A DNA stretch of 30,448 bases, from the NCBI GenBank assembly GCA_034189695.1, contig JAXHUA010000037.1:1-30448 (forward strand), in the 5' to 3' direction. The DNA is from JAXHUA01 sp034189695. GTDB taxonomy: Bacteria > Chloroflexota > Dehalococcoidia > E44-bin15. The notes under the pieces were generated by a model. It was not told the origin of the DNA and made no database searches. It was given only the letters and a program-made list of their open reading frames with translations. A program made the position numbers and the translations under genes. Of this stretch, positions 7,946 to 16,326 are shown in pieces (within the stretch, counting starts at the first letter, position 1; the number at the start of each line of letters is the position of its first letter).

Positions 7946-8512
7946 GTGGAAGAGCATGCTGCGAGTGCAATAATCAACCAGACGAAGCTGTCGCTGGTGC
8001 AGGGTGACATAACCAGGCAGAGCACCGACGCTATCGTGAATGCCGCCAACTCGAGCTTGATGGGTGGTGGCGGCGTCGATGGGGCCATCCACCGGGCGGG
8101 CGGTCCGGCCATCCTCGAGGAATGCAAGGACATTGTGTCCCGACAGGGACAGCTGCCAACGGGTGAGGCGGTCATGACCAGCGGCGGCAACCTGCCCGCG
8201 AAGCACGTCATTCACACCGTGGGGCCCATCTGGCGCGGGGGCGGCCGGAGAGAGCCTGAGTTGCTGGCGAGCGCCTACCACGAGAGCCTGAAGCTGGCGG
8301 CGAAGAACGGGCTCAGTAGCGTCTCGTTCCCGTCAATAAGCACTGGGGTCTACGGCTATCCGGTGGAGGAGGCGGCAGAGATAGCATTGCGTACCGTAAT
8401 CGACTTCGCTCGTGATGTCACTTCGGTTCGGGAGGTGACATTCGTCCTGTTCGACAGTCGGACCTTCTCAAGCTACGCACGGGCATTTAAGAAGCTGGTT
8501 CCCGAGGACTGA
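7946..8512 (+). CDS. Macro-domain protein (O-acetyl-ADP-ribose deacetylase type)
   Basis: A 188-residue single-domain macro protein. It carries the ADP-ribose-binding motifs of the MacroD/YmdB class: VQGDIT, DAIVNAANSSLMGGGGVDGAIH (about 28-49; Asn32, Asn35 and Asp45 expected at the active site), KHVIHTVGP and the SISTGVYGYP loop. This class removes ADP-ribose from acidic side chains and hydrolyses O-acetyl-ADP-ribose, the sirtuin by-product. The start is GTG at 7946 behind GAGGTGAG. The next gene encodes acetyl-CoA synthetase, which would reuse the acetate released; that link is an inference and no sirtuin is in the window. Confidence 0.92.
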   Translation: MEEHAASAIINQTKLSLVQGDITRQSTDAIVNAANSSLMGGGGVDGAIHRAGGPAILEECKDIVSRQGQLPTGEAVMTSGGNLPAKHVIHTVGPIWRGGGRREPELLASAYHESLKLAAKNGLSSVSFPSISTGVYGYPVEEAAEIALRTVIDFARDVTSVREVTFVLFDSRTFSSYARAFKKLVPED

Positions 8513-8655
8513 GGTGCCCGGCCCGGGCCAGGTTCCCGGGTCTCAACGTGCGGCAGACGTCTCGTCCCAGCGAGGCGCAAGGCTTTCAGCGTGCAACATG
8601 CACTGGAAGTGTGTCATTCGCACGCGAGGTGAAGTCACAATGCGGAGGTGAGGCC

Positions 8656-10620
8656 ATGAATCCCAGGGAGCAAGTCAACGAGGGCGGTTCTCTTCCGACG
8701 GGAGCCCGCATCAGCCCGTCAAAGCGCTACGCAGAGATGCACCAACGCTCGCTGAGGGAGCCCGAAAGGTTCTGGGCTGAGGAGGCGAGGAAGCTCGACT
8801 GGTACAAGACGTGGGACCGCGTTCTCGACTGGCAGCCGCCGTATGCACGATGGTTCGTCGGGGGGCTGCTCAATGCCTGCTATCAGTGCGTGGACCGGCA
8901 TGTGGCGACGTGGCGAAGGAGCAAGGTGGCGATCTACTGGGAGGCGGAGACCGGAGACACTCGAGTGCTGAGCTACTCAATTCTGTTTCGTGCAGTGAAC
9001 CGTTTCGCCTCGGTGCTACAGAAGCTTGGGGTGGGGAAGGGGGACAGGGTTGCCCTGTATCTCCCCATGGTCCCCGAGCTTCCCATCTTCATGCTGGCCT
9101 GCGCTCGCATCGGTGCGGTGCACACGGTCATCTTCTCCGGGTTCAGCGCCCAGGCAACGGCCGACAGGATCAACGATACGCAGGCGAAGGTCATGGTGAC
9201 CGCCGACGGCGGGTATCGACGGGGCAAGGTTGTCGAGCTAAAGGGGATAGCAGACGAGGTGGCGAAGCTGTGCCCCTCTCTGGAGAAGGTCGTCGTCGTC
9301 AGGAGAACCGGTGAGTCAGTGCCGATGACACAAGGGAGAGATGTCTGGCTGCACACTGCGTTGCAGGAGGCGGAGACGACGGTGAAACCGGAGCCGATGG
9401 AGTCCACCCATCCTCTCTACGTCCTGTATACGTCTGGCACCACCGGCAAGCCGAAGGGAGTAGTCCACGGGACGGGCGGGTACCTGGTCCACAACCATTC
9501 GGCCTATGAGTGGGTTTTCGACATAGACGAGAGGTCGGTCTACTGGTGCACTGCCGATGTGGGCTGGGTCACCGGGCACAGTTGCATTGTATATGCGCCC
9601 CTGTCCCATGGCGCTGCTATCGTTATGTACGAGGGGGCTCCGGACTACCCTCAGGTTGACCGGTGGTGGGACATCATAGAGAAATACGGGGTGAGCATAT
9701 TCTATACCTCGCCGACTGCGGTGCGGATGTTCATGCGCTACGGGGAGGAATGGCCGGCGAAGCACGACCTTTCCAGCCTGGAACTGCTGGGGAGTGTCGG
9801 CGAAGCGATAAACCCCGAGGCCTGGATGTGGTACTACAAGCACATCGGGAACGAGAGGTGCCCCATCGTGGACACGTGGTGGCAAACGGAGACGGGCGGT
9901 ATCATGATCTCGCCAACGCCCGGCATTGAGACCATACCATTGAAACCGGGTTCGGCTACGATGCCGTTGCCCGGTGTTGACGCAGCGGTCGTCGATGCTG
10001 ACGGCGTTGAGCTTCCCGCGTCGCAGACGGGTTTCCTTATCATAAGGAAGCCGTGGCCCGGCCTGCTGATTGACATCTATGGCGACCCACAGCGCTACAA
10101 GGAGTCCTACTGGTCGCGCTTCCCCGGGGCCTACTACACAGGCGACTTCGCCATGCGGGACGAGGACGGGTACCTGTGGTTGCTGGGGAGGGCCGACGAG
10201 GTGCTCAAGGTCGCGGGCCACCGGCTCGGGACGGCGGAGCTGGAGGACGCTGCCGTTTCGCACCCCGCTGTGGTGGAAGCAGCCGTGGCCGGGAAGCCGG
10301 ATCCGGTCAAGGGCGAGGCAATCGTGCTGTTCGTCACACTGAAGGAGGGTATTGAGCCTTTGCCCGAATTGAGGGCCGACATCGGCCAACATATTCGGGA
10401 GGTCATTGGGCCGGTTGCCACACCCGAGGCGGTCTACTTCGTGGACTTACTGCCGAAGACGAGGAGCGGCAAGATAATGCGCCGCGTCATCAAGGCTGTT
10501 GCCTCGGGCCAGAGCGTGGGCGACCTCACGACCGTAGAGGATGAGGCGTCGGTGGAGGATGTCAGAAGCGCCTACGAGAGCCTGAGGAAGGTGTCCGAAG
10601 AGCGGAAGGCGGAAACCTGA
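8656..10620 (+). CDS. acs: Acetyl-CoA synthetase (AMP-forming)
   Basis: A 654-residue enzyme of the Acs family (usual length about 650), activating acetate to acetyl-CoA through acetyl-AMP in the cytoplasm. Motifs: P-loop YTSGTTGKPKG from Tyr258, ADVGWVTGHS, DTWWQTETGG (Trp408/Trp409; the Trp here limits the acyl pocket to acetate-size substrates in known enzymes), YYTGD, the hinge-region VAGHRLGTAE and the C-terminal TRSGKIMRR with Lys606, the lysine acetylated for control in bacterial homologues. The ATG at 8656 is chosen because GGAGGTGA lies 5 bases upstream and the protein then has family length; an upstream ATG-less extension to 8548 would add 36 unrelated residues. The 143-bp gap from the macro gene may hold its own promoter, but none is clear. 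Propionyl-CoA synthetase is a less likely alternative. Confidence 0.93.
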   Translation: MNPREQVNEGGSLPTGARISPSKRYAEMHQRSLREPERFWAEEARKLDWYKTWDRVLDWQPPYARWFVGGLLNACYQCVDRHVATWRRSKVAIYWEAETGDTRVLSYSILFRAVNRFASVLQKLGVGKGDRVALYLPMVPELPIFMLACARIGAVHTVIFSGFSAQATADRINDTQAKVMVTADGGYRRGKVVELKGIADEVAKLCPSLEKVVVVRRTGESVPMTQGRDVWLHTALQEAETTVKPEPMESTHPLYVLYTSGTTGKPKGVVHGTGGYLVHNHSAYEWVFDIDERSVYWCTADVGWVTGHSCIVYAPLSHGAAIVMYEGAPDYPQVDRWWDIIEKYGVSIFYTSPTAVRMFMRYGEEWPAKHDLSSLELLGSVGEAINPEAWMWYYKHIGNERCPIVDTWWQTETGGIMISPTPGIETIPLKPGSATMPLPGVDAAVVDADGVELPASQTGFLIIRKPWPGLLIDIYGDPQRYKESYWSRFPGAYYTGDFAMRDEDGYLWLLGRADEVLKVAGHRLGTAELEDAAVSHPAVVEAAVAGKPDPVKGEAIVLFVTLKEGIEPLPELRADIGQHIREVIGPVATPEAVYFVDLLPKTRSGKIMRRVIKAVASGQSVGDLTTVEDEASVEDVRSAYESLRKVSEERKAET

Positions 10621-10684
10621 GGAGCGGTGACGGTCTCCGCTGGCGGTCTTGGTCGCACCGCAGCGTGGAGCGAGTGATGCTGGA

Positions 10685-11218
10685 CTACAGCTCGCTCAGT
10701 ATCTCGGCTATCTTGTGGGCCGTGCCGCTGGCGAGCCGGGCGCATTTCTCGTGTGCCTCGGAAGCCTCTGGGCCGAGGAAACGGTCTGCCACCTCGCTCA
10801 TGTTGAACCAGTCCACCCCGGCGATTTCGGAGCAGATGGTGCTCTTGTACATCGGTCTAAACCAGGTTGTCAGCCGCTGGCAGGGCTCACGCTGGCAGGG
10901 CTCAAAGGCGGGCAGCATTCCATGAATACCCTGTTCAAGGCTGTCGCGTCCCACCCGACCCCCGATCAGGAGCAGGCCGGTGGCCAGCGCTCCGCATATC
11001 AGGCCGGAGAAACCCCCTCCCTGGAGCGCGCCCACGGTCTTGAACCAGAACCTGTCCTCGAAACCCAGGATGTCCTGGAAGGCTTGGAGGACGGACTGGG
11101 AGCAGCCGAAGGAGCTCATGAAGTTGTCATAGGTCAACTCCGCGACCATCTCCCTGCTGGCTTCGGAAGCCGGCAGGCGTCTCGACTTCTCCTCAAACGC
11201 CTTGGCGAAATCAGTCAT
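10685..11218 (-). CDS. C_GCAxxG_C_C family redox-type cysteine protein
   Basis: A 177-residue protein with the landmarks of the C_GCAxxG_C_C family: SSFGCSQSVLQAF (Cys39), LQGGGFSGLICGALATGLLLIG (Cys75) and STICSEIAGVDW (Cys129), plus Cys159 near the C-terminus. Proteins of this family are often found in anaerobes beside redox enzymes and are thought to bind a metal or cluster; function is not established. The segment between the glycine-rich helix and STIC contains EPCQREPCQR, a perfect duplication that adds an extra cysteine (Cys108 and Cys113). It is convergent with acs (64 bp between stops) and separated by about 100 bp from the UPF0173 gene upstream. Confidence 0.85.
   Translation of the reverse strand: MTDFAKAFEEKSRRLPASEASREMVAELTYDNFMSSFGCSQSVLQAFQDILGFEDRFWFKTVGALQGGGFSGLICGALATGLLLIGGRVGRDSLEQGIHGMLPAFEPCQREPCQRLTTWFRPMYKSTICSEIAGVDWFNMSEVADRFLGPEASEAHEKCARLASGTAHKIAEILSEL
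10875..10904. repeat. Perfect 15-bp tandem duplication inside the cysteine protein gene
   Basis: CGCTGGCAGGGCTCA occurs at 10875-10889 and again at 10890-10904 with no mismatch. On the minus strand it encodes EPCQR twice, so the frame is kept. A perfect copy suggests a recent slip-strand event. Confidence 0.95.
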
Positions 11219-11318
11219 CGCTTTGGAATCCTGCTCCCCGTCGAGCGCCGCTCGCCCTGGCCTATCTCGACCCGCAGCTACGCGCGGTGACGGGCTGGCG
11301 GTTCTCCTCCAAGGCCGG

Positions 11319-11966
11319 CTACAGCGCGTGCTTCAGGACCACTACTTCCGTATTCGAAGGGAGACTGTCCCTGGTGTACTCCACCTCCGTTGCGTCCAGC
11401 CTCCTCACGTTTGATTTCCCTTTCAGGAAGTCCTCGACCCCACTCAAGGGGTAGGCGCACTTCTCGGTGCTGAAGTGCATGGGAATGGCCACACGCGGCT
11501 TCAGCTTCTCCAGTACGTCCGTGGCCAGCAGTGGGTCAATGGTGAAGAATCCGCCGACCGGGGTCAGCAAGACATCGACTTCGCCAATCTCATTCGCCTG
11601 CTCGTTGGTGAGGGGATGACCGAGGTCACCCAGATGGCACACCCTGACCTCGTCCACGGTGAAGCAGAGCATGGTGTTGGGTCCTCTCTGGCTCCCTTCC
11701 GTGTCATCGTGGTACGATGCCACGCCCTTGAACTGAATGCCCTTGGCCTCATGGGTGCCCACGCCCTTCACTATGTCAGGGTTCCCGGCGATTGCATCAA
11801 CGTTGTTGTGGTCGGCGTGGTCATGGCTGACTGTCACAACGTCGGCCGCCTCCCTGATTTCCTCGTAGTTGATTCCCATGCCCGTCGCGTAGGGATCAGT
11901 GATAATCTTGGTCCCGTCTTCTGCTGTGATGAGGAAGGATGCGTGACCGAGCCACTTCACTTTCAT
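11319..11966 (-). CDS. UPF0173 family metal-dependent hydrolase
   Basis: A 215-residue MBL-fold protein of the UPF0173 (YtkL-like) type. It starts MKVKWLGHASFLI, which is the family N-terminus, and has SHDHADHNN (His48, His50, Asp52, His53), ASYHDD, CHLGDLGHPL, LTPVGGFFTID and AIPMHF as further metal-site and core motifs. The ATG at 11966 is chosen over an in-frame extension to 12053, because the extension runs into pepA and is unlike the family; AAGGAG lies about 11-16 bases upstream. It starts 28 bases after the pepA stop on the same strand, so the two are likely co-transcribed. Substrate unknown. Confidence 0.92.
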   Translation of the reverse strand: MKVKWLGHASFLITAEDGTKIITDPYATGMGINYEEIREAADVVTVSHDHADHNNVDAIAGNPDIVKGVGTHEAKGIQFKGVASYHDDTEGSQRGPNTMLCFTVDEVRVCHLGDLGHPLTNEQANEIGEVDVLLTPVGGFFTIDPLLATDVLEKLKPRVAIPMHFSTEKCAYPLSGVEDFLKGKSNVRRLDATEVEYTRDSLPSNTEVVVLKHAL

Positions 11967-11994
11967 TCGGCTGCTTCTCCTTGCATAGTCAGAC

Positions 11995-13506
11995 TCACTT
12001 CTTCTTGTGCCGGGCGAGGGAGAGGGCCAGGTTGGCCAGCGTTCGTGCGCCAACCCCCGTTGCTCCCTTCACCAGGAGGCCTTTGTCTTTGTCGCTGCGG
12101 TCGGTTCCCGCGATGTCCAGGTGGACCCATGGCGTGTCTCCGGCGAACTCAGCCAGGAACTGCGCCGCAGTGACCGCACCGCCCCACCTGCCACCGGTGT
12201 TCTTGATGTCGGCTACATCGCTCTTGTTCTGCTCCTTGTAGTCGTCGTCCATGGGCAACTGCCAGAAGCGCTCGCCCGCGTCATCGCTCGCACGCATCAC
12301 CTTGTCCAGTAACTCCTGATTGTTGGTGAACGCGCCGGAGCGGACGTCTCCAAGCGCTACATGACAGGCGCCCGTGAGCGTTGCGATATCCACCAGCGGG
12401 GAGAGGCCCAGCTTGTGCGCGTAGCCGAGGGCATCGGCGAGAACGAGGCGCCCCTCCGCATCGGTATTCACTATCTCGATAGTCTTGCCATTCATCGCCA
12501 TGAGGATGTCTCCCGGCTTGACGGCCGCTCCGTCGGGAAGGTTCTCCGTGGCCGGAACGAGGCCGGTGACGTTGAGCCTTGGCTTCAGTTCGGCGATGGC
12601 TCGCATCGCTGCGATCACTGCGCCGCCCCCCGACATGTCCCCCTTCATGTCGCCCATGGCCTCCGAAGGCTTGATGGAGATGCCTCCGGAGTCGAAGGTT
12701 ATCCCCTTGCCGATGAGCCCCAGGGGCGCTTGCGACGAATCTCCGCCTTTGTACCGGAGAACGATGAACTTGGGCGGCTGCCTGCTTCCCTGGGCCACGC
12801 CCAGCAAGGCGCCCATCCCGAGCTCTCTCATCTGCTCCTGCTCCAGGACCTCGCACTCGAGGCCGAAGTCGTCTGCCACCTTCCTCGCCACTGCGGCCAT
12901 GTGGGTCGGTGTCATGTGGTTGGCGGGCTCGTTGCTCATGTCCCGTGCCAGGTTTGTAGCTTCAGCCAGGACCTTCCCCCTGGCAAGGCCGCGCTTCAGT
13001 CTGGCGACCACGCTCTTGTCTCGTTCGATGATGAGGACTTCTTCGACCTCTTTCTCATCGTCTTTCTTCGTCTTGTGCTTACGGAAGGTGTAGAGGCCCA
13101 GGATGCTGCCCTCGGTCACCGCCTGGGCCGATGTCTCGGTGTCTATTCCACCGGTGCCTGCGCCGTGGGCGATGGTGGCGACACGTCCGGCGCTGGCCTT
13201 CCTGGCGAAGCGGCATGCCTCTGCCGCCACTCCGCGTATCTTCAATGGGCTCAGTTCGCCCTCTTTGCCAATCCCGGCGACGATAACTCTGGGCGATGCA
13301 AGCTTGTTTACGGTGTGAATGAGCGTCATTTCGCTTAGCTTGCCCTTGATCTCTCCGTCAGCGATGAGACGGGTGATCAGGCCGCCGAGGGCCTTGTCCA
13401 CAGCGCCCGTGGCGCCGGCTGGGGTTGTCACACCCTCAAAGAGGTTCACGATGATGGCATCCGCTTTAATTCCGGTGATGTCCCCGGACACGACTCTAAC
13501 GTTCAT
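11995..13506 (-). CDS. pepA: Leucyl aminopeptidase, M17 family
   Basis: A 503-residue cytosolic leucine aminopeptidase of usual family length. The two-metal site is visible in GLIGKGITFDSGG (Lys267, Asp272), DMKGDMSGGGAV (Asp290) and the signature NTDAEGRLVLADAL (Asp349, Glu351, catalytic Arg353). The N-terminal macro-like domain (about 1-150) is present, with a Lys/Asp/Glu-rich linker KHKTKKDDEKEVEE near 144-156. The ATG at 13506 is preferred to the GTG two codons earlier because AGGAG sits 5 bases before it. It removes N-terminal residues from peptides in protein turnover. A promoter is predicted about 30-58 bp upstream, and the UPF0173 hydrolase follows in the same transcript. Confidence 0.95.
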   Translation of the reverse strand: MNVRVVSGDITGIKADAIIVNLFEGVTTPAGATGAVDKALGGLITRLIADGEIKGKLSEMTLIHTVNKLASPRVIVAGIGKEGELSPLKIRGVAAEACRFARKASAGRVATIAHGAGTGGIDTETSAQAVTEGSILGLYTFRKHKTKKDDEKEVEEVLIIERDKSVVARLKRGLARGKVLAEATNLARDMSNEPANHMTPTHMAAVARKVADDFGLECEVLEQEQMRELGMGALLGVAQGSRQPPKFIVLRYKGGDSSQAPLGLIGKGITFDSGGISIKPSEAMGDMKGDMSGGGAVIAAMRAIAELKPRLNVTGLVPATENLPDGAAVKPGDILMAMNGKTIEIVNTDAEGRLVLADALGYAHKLGLSPLVDIATLTGACHVALGDVRSGAFTNNQELLDKVMRASDDAGERFWQLPMDDDYKEQNKSDVADIKNTGGRWGGAVTAAQFLAEFAGDTPWVHLDIAGTDRSDKDKGLLVKGATGVGARTLANLALSLARHKKK

Positions 13507-13535
13507 TCGCACTCCTTGGCGTCTTTGATTGAATC

Positions 13536-13564
13536 ATCATATCGAAATGAATAGTGGTATGCAA
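13536..13564 (-). promoter_or_regulatory. Predicted promoter of pepA
   Basis: On the minus strand TTGCAT (13564-13559) is followed after exactly 17 bp by TATGAT (13541-13536). The -10 matches 5 of 6 and the -35 3 of 6. The site lies in an AT-rich pocket just upstream of the pepA ribosome site. Confidence 0.5.
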
Positions 13565-13664
13565 CAACGGCCGGCTTCCTGACCATTGAGGTGTAATCCG
13601 CGGACTTGCGCACGGCGGGGCCGCCCACGCTACACGAGGCGACGGTTGAGGCCTGGATGCTCAC

Positions 13665-14243
13665 CTACCGGTTGGCTTCCCTTACGACTCTCTCGACCGC
13701 TGGTTGTATGTCCGTGGACGTGTCAACTGCGAAGTGATTGCGCTGGATTCTCTGCGCCGTGGGTCTCATCTTCTGATACACACCCCAGTCAGCGTCCGAA
13801 TTGTCGTCGCGGGCTCTGGCTGCGGCGCGGTCGCTCAGCCTTTGTTGCACCACCCCCGGCGGGGCCTCCACTCGCACCAGGATGAGTCTGGCGCCGACGT
13901 TGTCGGCGATTCGATACAGATGCTCGCGATGGCGCTCCACCAGATTGGTGGCGTCGAATATCAGGGGCGCACCCTTTTTCAGAAGCTCTTCAATCAGGGT
14001 GTGGCACGCCTGGAACAAGCGGTTGTTCTCCTGGGGGCTGTAGGTGGGTGATGGGACGAGGGCTTTTCGCAATGCGTCGCTTTCAAGAACCGGGTAGGGA
14101 AGACGCTCCGCCAGCCTGCGGCAGAAGAACGACTTGCCTGTGCCCGGCAGACCGCTCACCAGGATAAACGGTGGGTTCACCATAGGCTCGGGCAATTCGC
14201 CCAGATTCCCCCGTAACCTCCGCACGTCTTCCGCCAATGACAT
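13665..14243 (-). CDS. P-loop kinase / AAA_33-type ATPase
   Basis: A 192-residue protein with Walker A GLPGTGKS (31-38), LESDALRKAL after it, a FDATNLVERHREHLY segment and LVRVEAPPGVVQQRLSDR, the layout of AAA_33 (zeta-toxin/polynucleotide-kinase-like) small-molecule or nucleic-acid kinases. The substrate cannot be told. The ATG at 14243 is taken because earlier in-frame starts would run into the DegV gene and encode low-complexity sequence; the ribosome site (AAGGTTGAG) is weak. It lies 52 bases downstream of the DegV gene on the same strand, so it is probably the third gene of that transcript. No antitoxin-like partner is present, so a toxin role is not supported. Confidence 0.8.
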   Translation of the reverse strand: MSLAEDVRRLRGNLGELPEPMVNPPFILVSGLPGTGKSFFCRRLAERLPYPVLESDALRKALVPSPTYSPQENNRLFQACHTLIEELLKKGAPLIFDATNLVERHREHLYRIADNVGARLILVRVEAPPGVVQQRLSDRAAARARDDNSDADWGVYQKMRPTAQRIQRNHFAVDTSTDIQPAVERVVREANR

Positions 14244-14295
14244 CTCAGTGCTCAACCTTAGGCTATTTCCGCGGCTGCTGCCAGCATACGTGGGT

Positions 14296-15153
14296 TCAGA
14301 CGTCGGTGTAGAAGGCGACCCCGAGCAGCCCACGCCCTGTGGCATAGCCCATCACCGGGCTGAATTCGCTGAGCCATAGCTCAGTGCAGCTAAACTCGGA
14401 CTCTATAGTGTGCTTGAGCATTGTGGCTTCGTCGGGGCAATCCGCATGCACTACCGCGACGTGCACCGGTTTGCCGCCTACCTCGTTTCTCATCACGCGG
14501 AGAATATGGTTCACGCCTCGCTGCTTGTTCCTGACCACACCAGCGAATTGCACCACTCCGCCGGAGAGGGTGAGGATAGGCTTGACGTTGATGGCGGAGC
14601 CCACACGCGCTGCGACTTTCGGCACGCGGCCCGTCCGGTAGACATGGCGAATGGTGTCCATAACCACAACGAACCTCATTCTATCCCGCACCGCTTCTGC
14701 CGCTTCAATAGTCTCCTGGAGGGTCTTGCCTTCGGATGCCGCCCTTGCCGCTGCCAGCACCACGAACCCCTCTGCCGCCGCCGCCAGCTTGGAGTCGACG
14801 AGCTCGATGGCAGTGCCGGGAAACTCCTGCTTGGTCTGCTCCGCCGCCACCTGGGCGAAGCTGTATTGAGCACTCAGCTTCGCCGATACATTGATGCAAA
14901 GGATGCTCTCCGCTTCACTGGCGAGACTGCGGAATACTCCGGTGAGTTCTGCCGGTGGAACCGGCGAGGTGAAGAACCGCTCCGGGTCCGTTTCCAGAAG
15001 CTGGTAGGCCTCGGATGCGCTTATGTCCAGGAACTCGCGGTATTCGTGGCCGTTAATGTTGATCCGTATTGGCACGATTGCTATTCCGTACTGCTCCAGG
15101 TGCTCCCTTGTGAGGCAGGCGATTGTATCGGTGACTATGGCAATCTTGAGCAT
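14296..15153 (-). CDS. DegV family fatty-acid-binding protein (copy 2)
   Basis: A 285-residue DegV-family protein with IAIVTDTIACLT at the start, RFFTSPVPPAEL (the region around the Thr-Ser that contacts the lipid carboxylate in known structures), ILCINVSAKLS, VDSKLAAAAEGFVVLAAA and the C-terminal GYATGRGLLGVAFY. DegV/FakB proteins bind a fatty acid and, where a FakA kinase exists, present it for phosphorylation; no FakA is in this window. The ATG lies 6 bases after the stop of the upstream paralogue. Confidence 0.92.
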   Translation of the reverse strand: MLKIAIVTDTIACLTREHLEQYGIAIVPIRININGHEYREFLDISASEAYQLLETDPERFFTSPVPPAELTGVFRSLASEAESILCINVSAKLSAQYSFAQVAAEQTKQEFPGTAIELVDSKLAAAAEGFVVLAAARAASEGKTLQETIEAAEAVRDRMRFVVVMDTIRHVYRTGRVPKVAARVGSAINVKPILTLSGGVVQFAGVVRNKQRGVNHILRVMRNEVGGKPVHVAVVHADCPDEATMLKHTIESEFSCTELWLSEFSPVMGYATGRGLLGVAFYTDV

Positions 15154-15159
15154 AACTGA

Positions 15160-16020
15160 CTATTCGGCGTAGAAGGAAATCCCCAGCAGACCAGGACCGG
15201 CGTGAACTCCCATGGCGGGCGGGAAATCGCTGAGGTACAGGTCAACGCAGTTGAACTGAGAGGCGACGCGGTCTCTGAGACGCTCCGCTGCTTCCAGGTC
15301 GTCTCCGTGATGAACGACGGCGTGAACCGGTGAGTCGCCAACCCTTTCGGCCATGATCTTCAGCAGGAGGCTCACCGCCTTCGACTTGGTTCTGGGGCGG
15401 GCGACTGGTATCGTCTCTCCCACGGTGGGGGGATGCTCCACGACCGGTTTCATATCAAGCAACACTCCGGCCCATGCCGCCGCCCTGCCGATGCGACCGG
15501 TCCGTGCCAGGTAGTAGAGCGTATCCAGCGCAAACACCGTGTTCACCCGGGGGACCATGCTCTCGGCGGCCTCCCGGACTTCATCGAGACTGCCGCCCGC
15601 GTGGGCGGCTTGGGCCGCTGCCAGCACGATGAATCCCAGCGCGCCGGCCACCGCGCGGCTGTCCATCACCTCGATAGTCGTCCCAGGCAGTTCCGTCTTC
15701 GCCATCTCCTTGGCCAGCAGCGCGGTGTCGTACACCTTGCTCTGGAGCCCGGTCACGGTGATGCAAAGGATGCTTTCCCCTTTCTCGCTCGCCTCAAGGT
15801 AGGTACCGAGGATATCAGCGGGCGATGGGACGGAAGTGGTCGGCAAAACGCCTTTCTTGCGCATGATGCGGTAGACTTCCGTGGGGCTGATGTCGATGCC
15901 GTCACGATAGCTCCTACCATCATGGATGATGAGCAGTGGCACGACATAGATGGAGTAGAGGCTCAACAATTCCGGGGGCAGGCATGAGACACTGTCGGTG
16001 ACAACGACGGTCCGGCCCAT
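15160..16020 (-). CDS. DegV family fatty-acid-binding protein (copy 1)
   Basis: A 286-residue DegV-family protein, paralogous to its downstream neighbour: VVVTDSVSCLP, GVLPTTSVPSPADI, ILCITVTGLQS, MDSRAVAGALGFIVLAAAQ and GVHAGPGLLGISFY. The ATG at 16020 is chosen over a TTG one codon earlier because AAGGAGGG is 4 bases upstream. It is the first gene of the degV-degV-kinase unit. The two copies have diverged widely in the middle, which suggests different lipid preferences (inference). Confidence 0.92.
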   Translation of the reverse strand: MGRTVVVTDSVSCLPPELLSLYSIYVVPLLIIHDGRSYRDGIDISPTEVYRIMRKKGVLPTTSVPSPADILGTYLEASEKGESILCITVTGLQSKVYDTALLAKEMAKTELPGTTIEVMDSRAVAGALGFIVLAAAQAAHAGGSLDEVREAAESMVPRVNTVFALDTLYYLARTGRIGRAAAWAGVLLDMKPVVEHPPTVGETIPVARPRTKSKAVSLLLKIMAERVGDSPVHAVVHHGDDLEAAERLRDRVASQFNCVDLYLSDFPPAMGVHAGPGLLGISFYAE

Positions 16021-16326
16021 CAAACCCTCCTTGGAGAGGCCGTGGTGTAGCTTCCCCCTTGCCTGAACAGGCTCTGGGACATCACGGCTTCGGATTCCCC
16101 CTATTGTGGCACGGCTCGATTGGGATGTGAATACTGGGCGAGTCCAGATGCATCAACGAAGAACCAGGTCCAGCCGTGGAAACACCGGGTGTGTCCTCAG
16201 TGGGAATCGCCGTACTCCTAGCCTCGTTGGCTGTGAACACGCTCGACGGATCAGGGCTATTCATGGTGGAGCCTTTCTCTTGCTGTTCACGTGCTCTTGA
16301 GAAAGCGGACAGGGCGGGTGCGTGTG
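16021..16326. other. Non-coding gap between yggT and the degV pair
   Basis: This 306-bp gap has no convincing gene. A minus-strand 60-codon frame (ATG at 16264, stop at 16082; rich in Ser, Pro and Thr) has a poor ribosome site and overlaps the predicted degV promoter, so I do not call it. A 7-bp inverted repeat (CTTTCTC 16273-16279 with GAGAAAG 16299-16305) lies just beyond the yggT stop and may mark the end of the nrdR-yggT transcript, though no T-run follows. Confidence 0.5.
16103..16131 (-). promoter_or_regulatory. Predicted promoter of the degV pair
   Basis: On the minus strand TTCACA (16131-16126; 5 of 6) is followed after 17 bp by CACAAT (16108-16103; 4 of 6). It would give a leader of about 75 bases before the ATG at 16020. 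Confidence 0.45.

Noticed and set aside
9316..10392. Long antisense open frame (358 codons) opposite acs
   Set aside because: It mirrors a strongly coding gene with clear motifs; its translation is Arg/His/Pro-rich and resembles no family. GC-rich genes often create such frames.
12361..13338. Antisense open frame (325 codons) opposite pepA
   Set aside because: Shadow of a confident M17 peptidase; no ribosome site or recognisable domain.
13665..14243. P-loop kinase as a zeta-type toxin
   Set aside because: No antitoxin gene adjoins it and its neighbours are DegV genes; a general small kinase is the safer call.
16082..16264. 60-codon Ser/Pro/Thr-rich frame upstream of the degV pair
   Set aside because: Weak ribosome site, overlap with a predicted promoter, and no recognisable motif; kept only as a remark on the gap.
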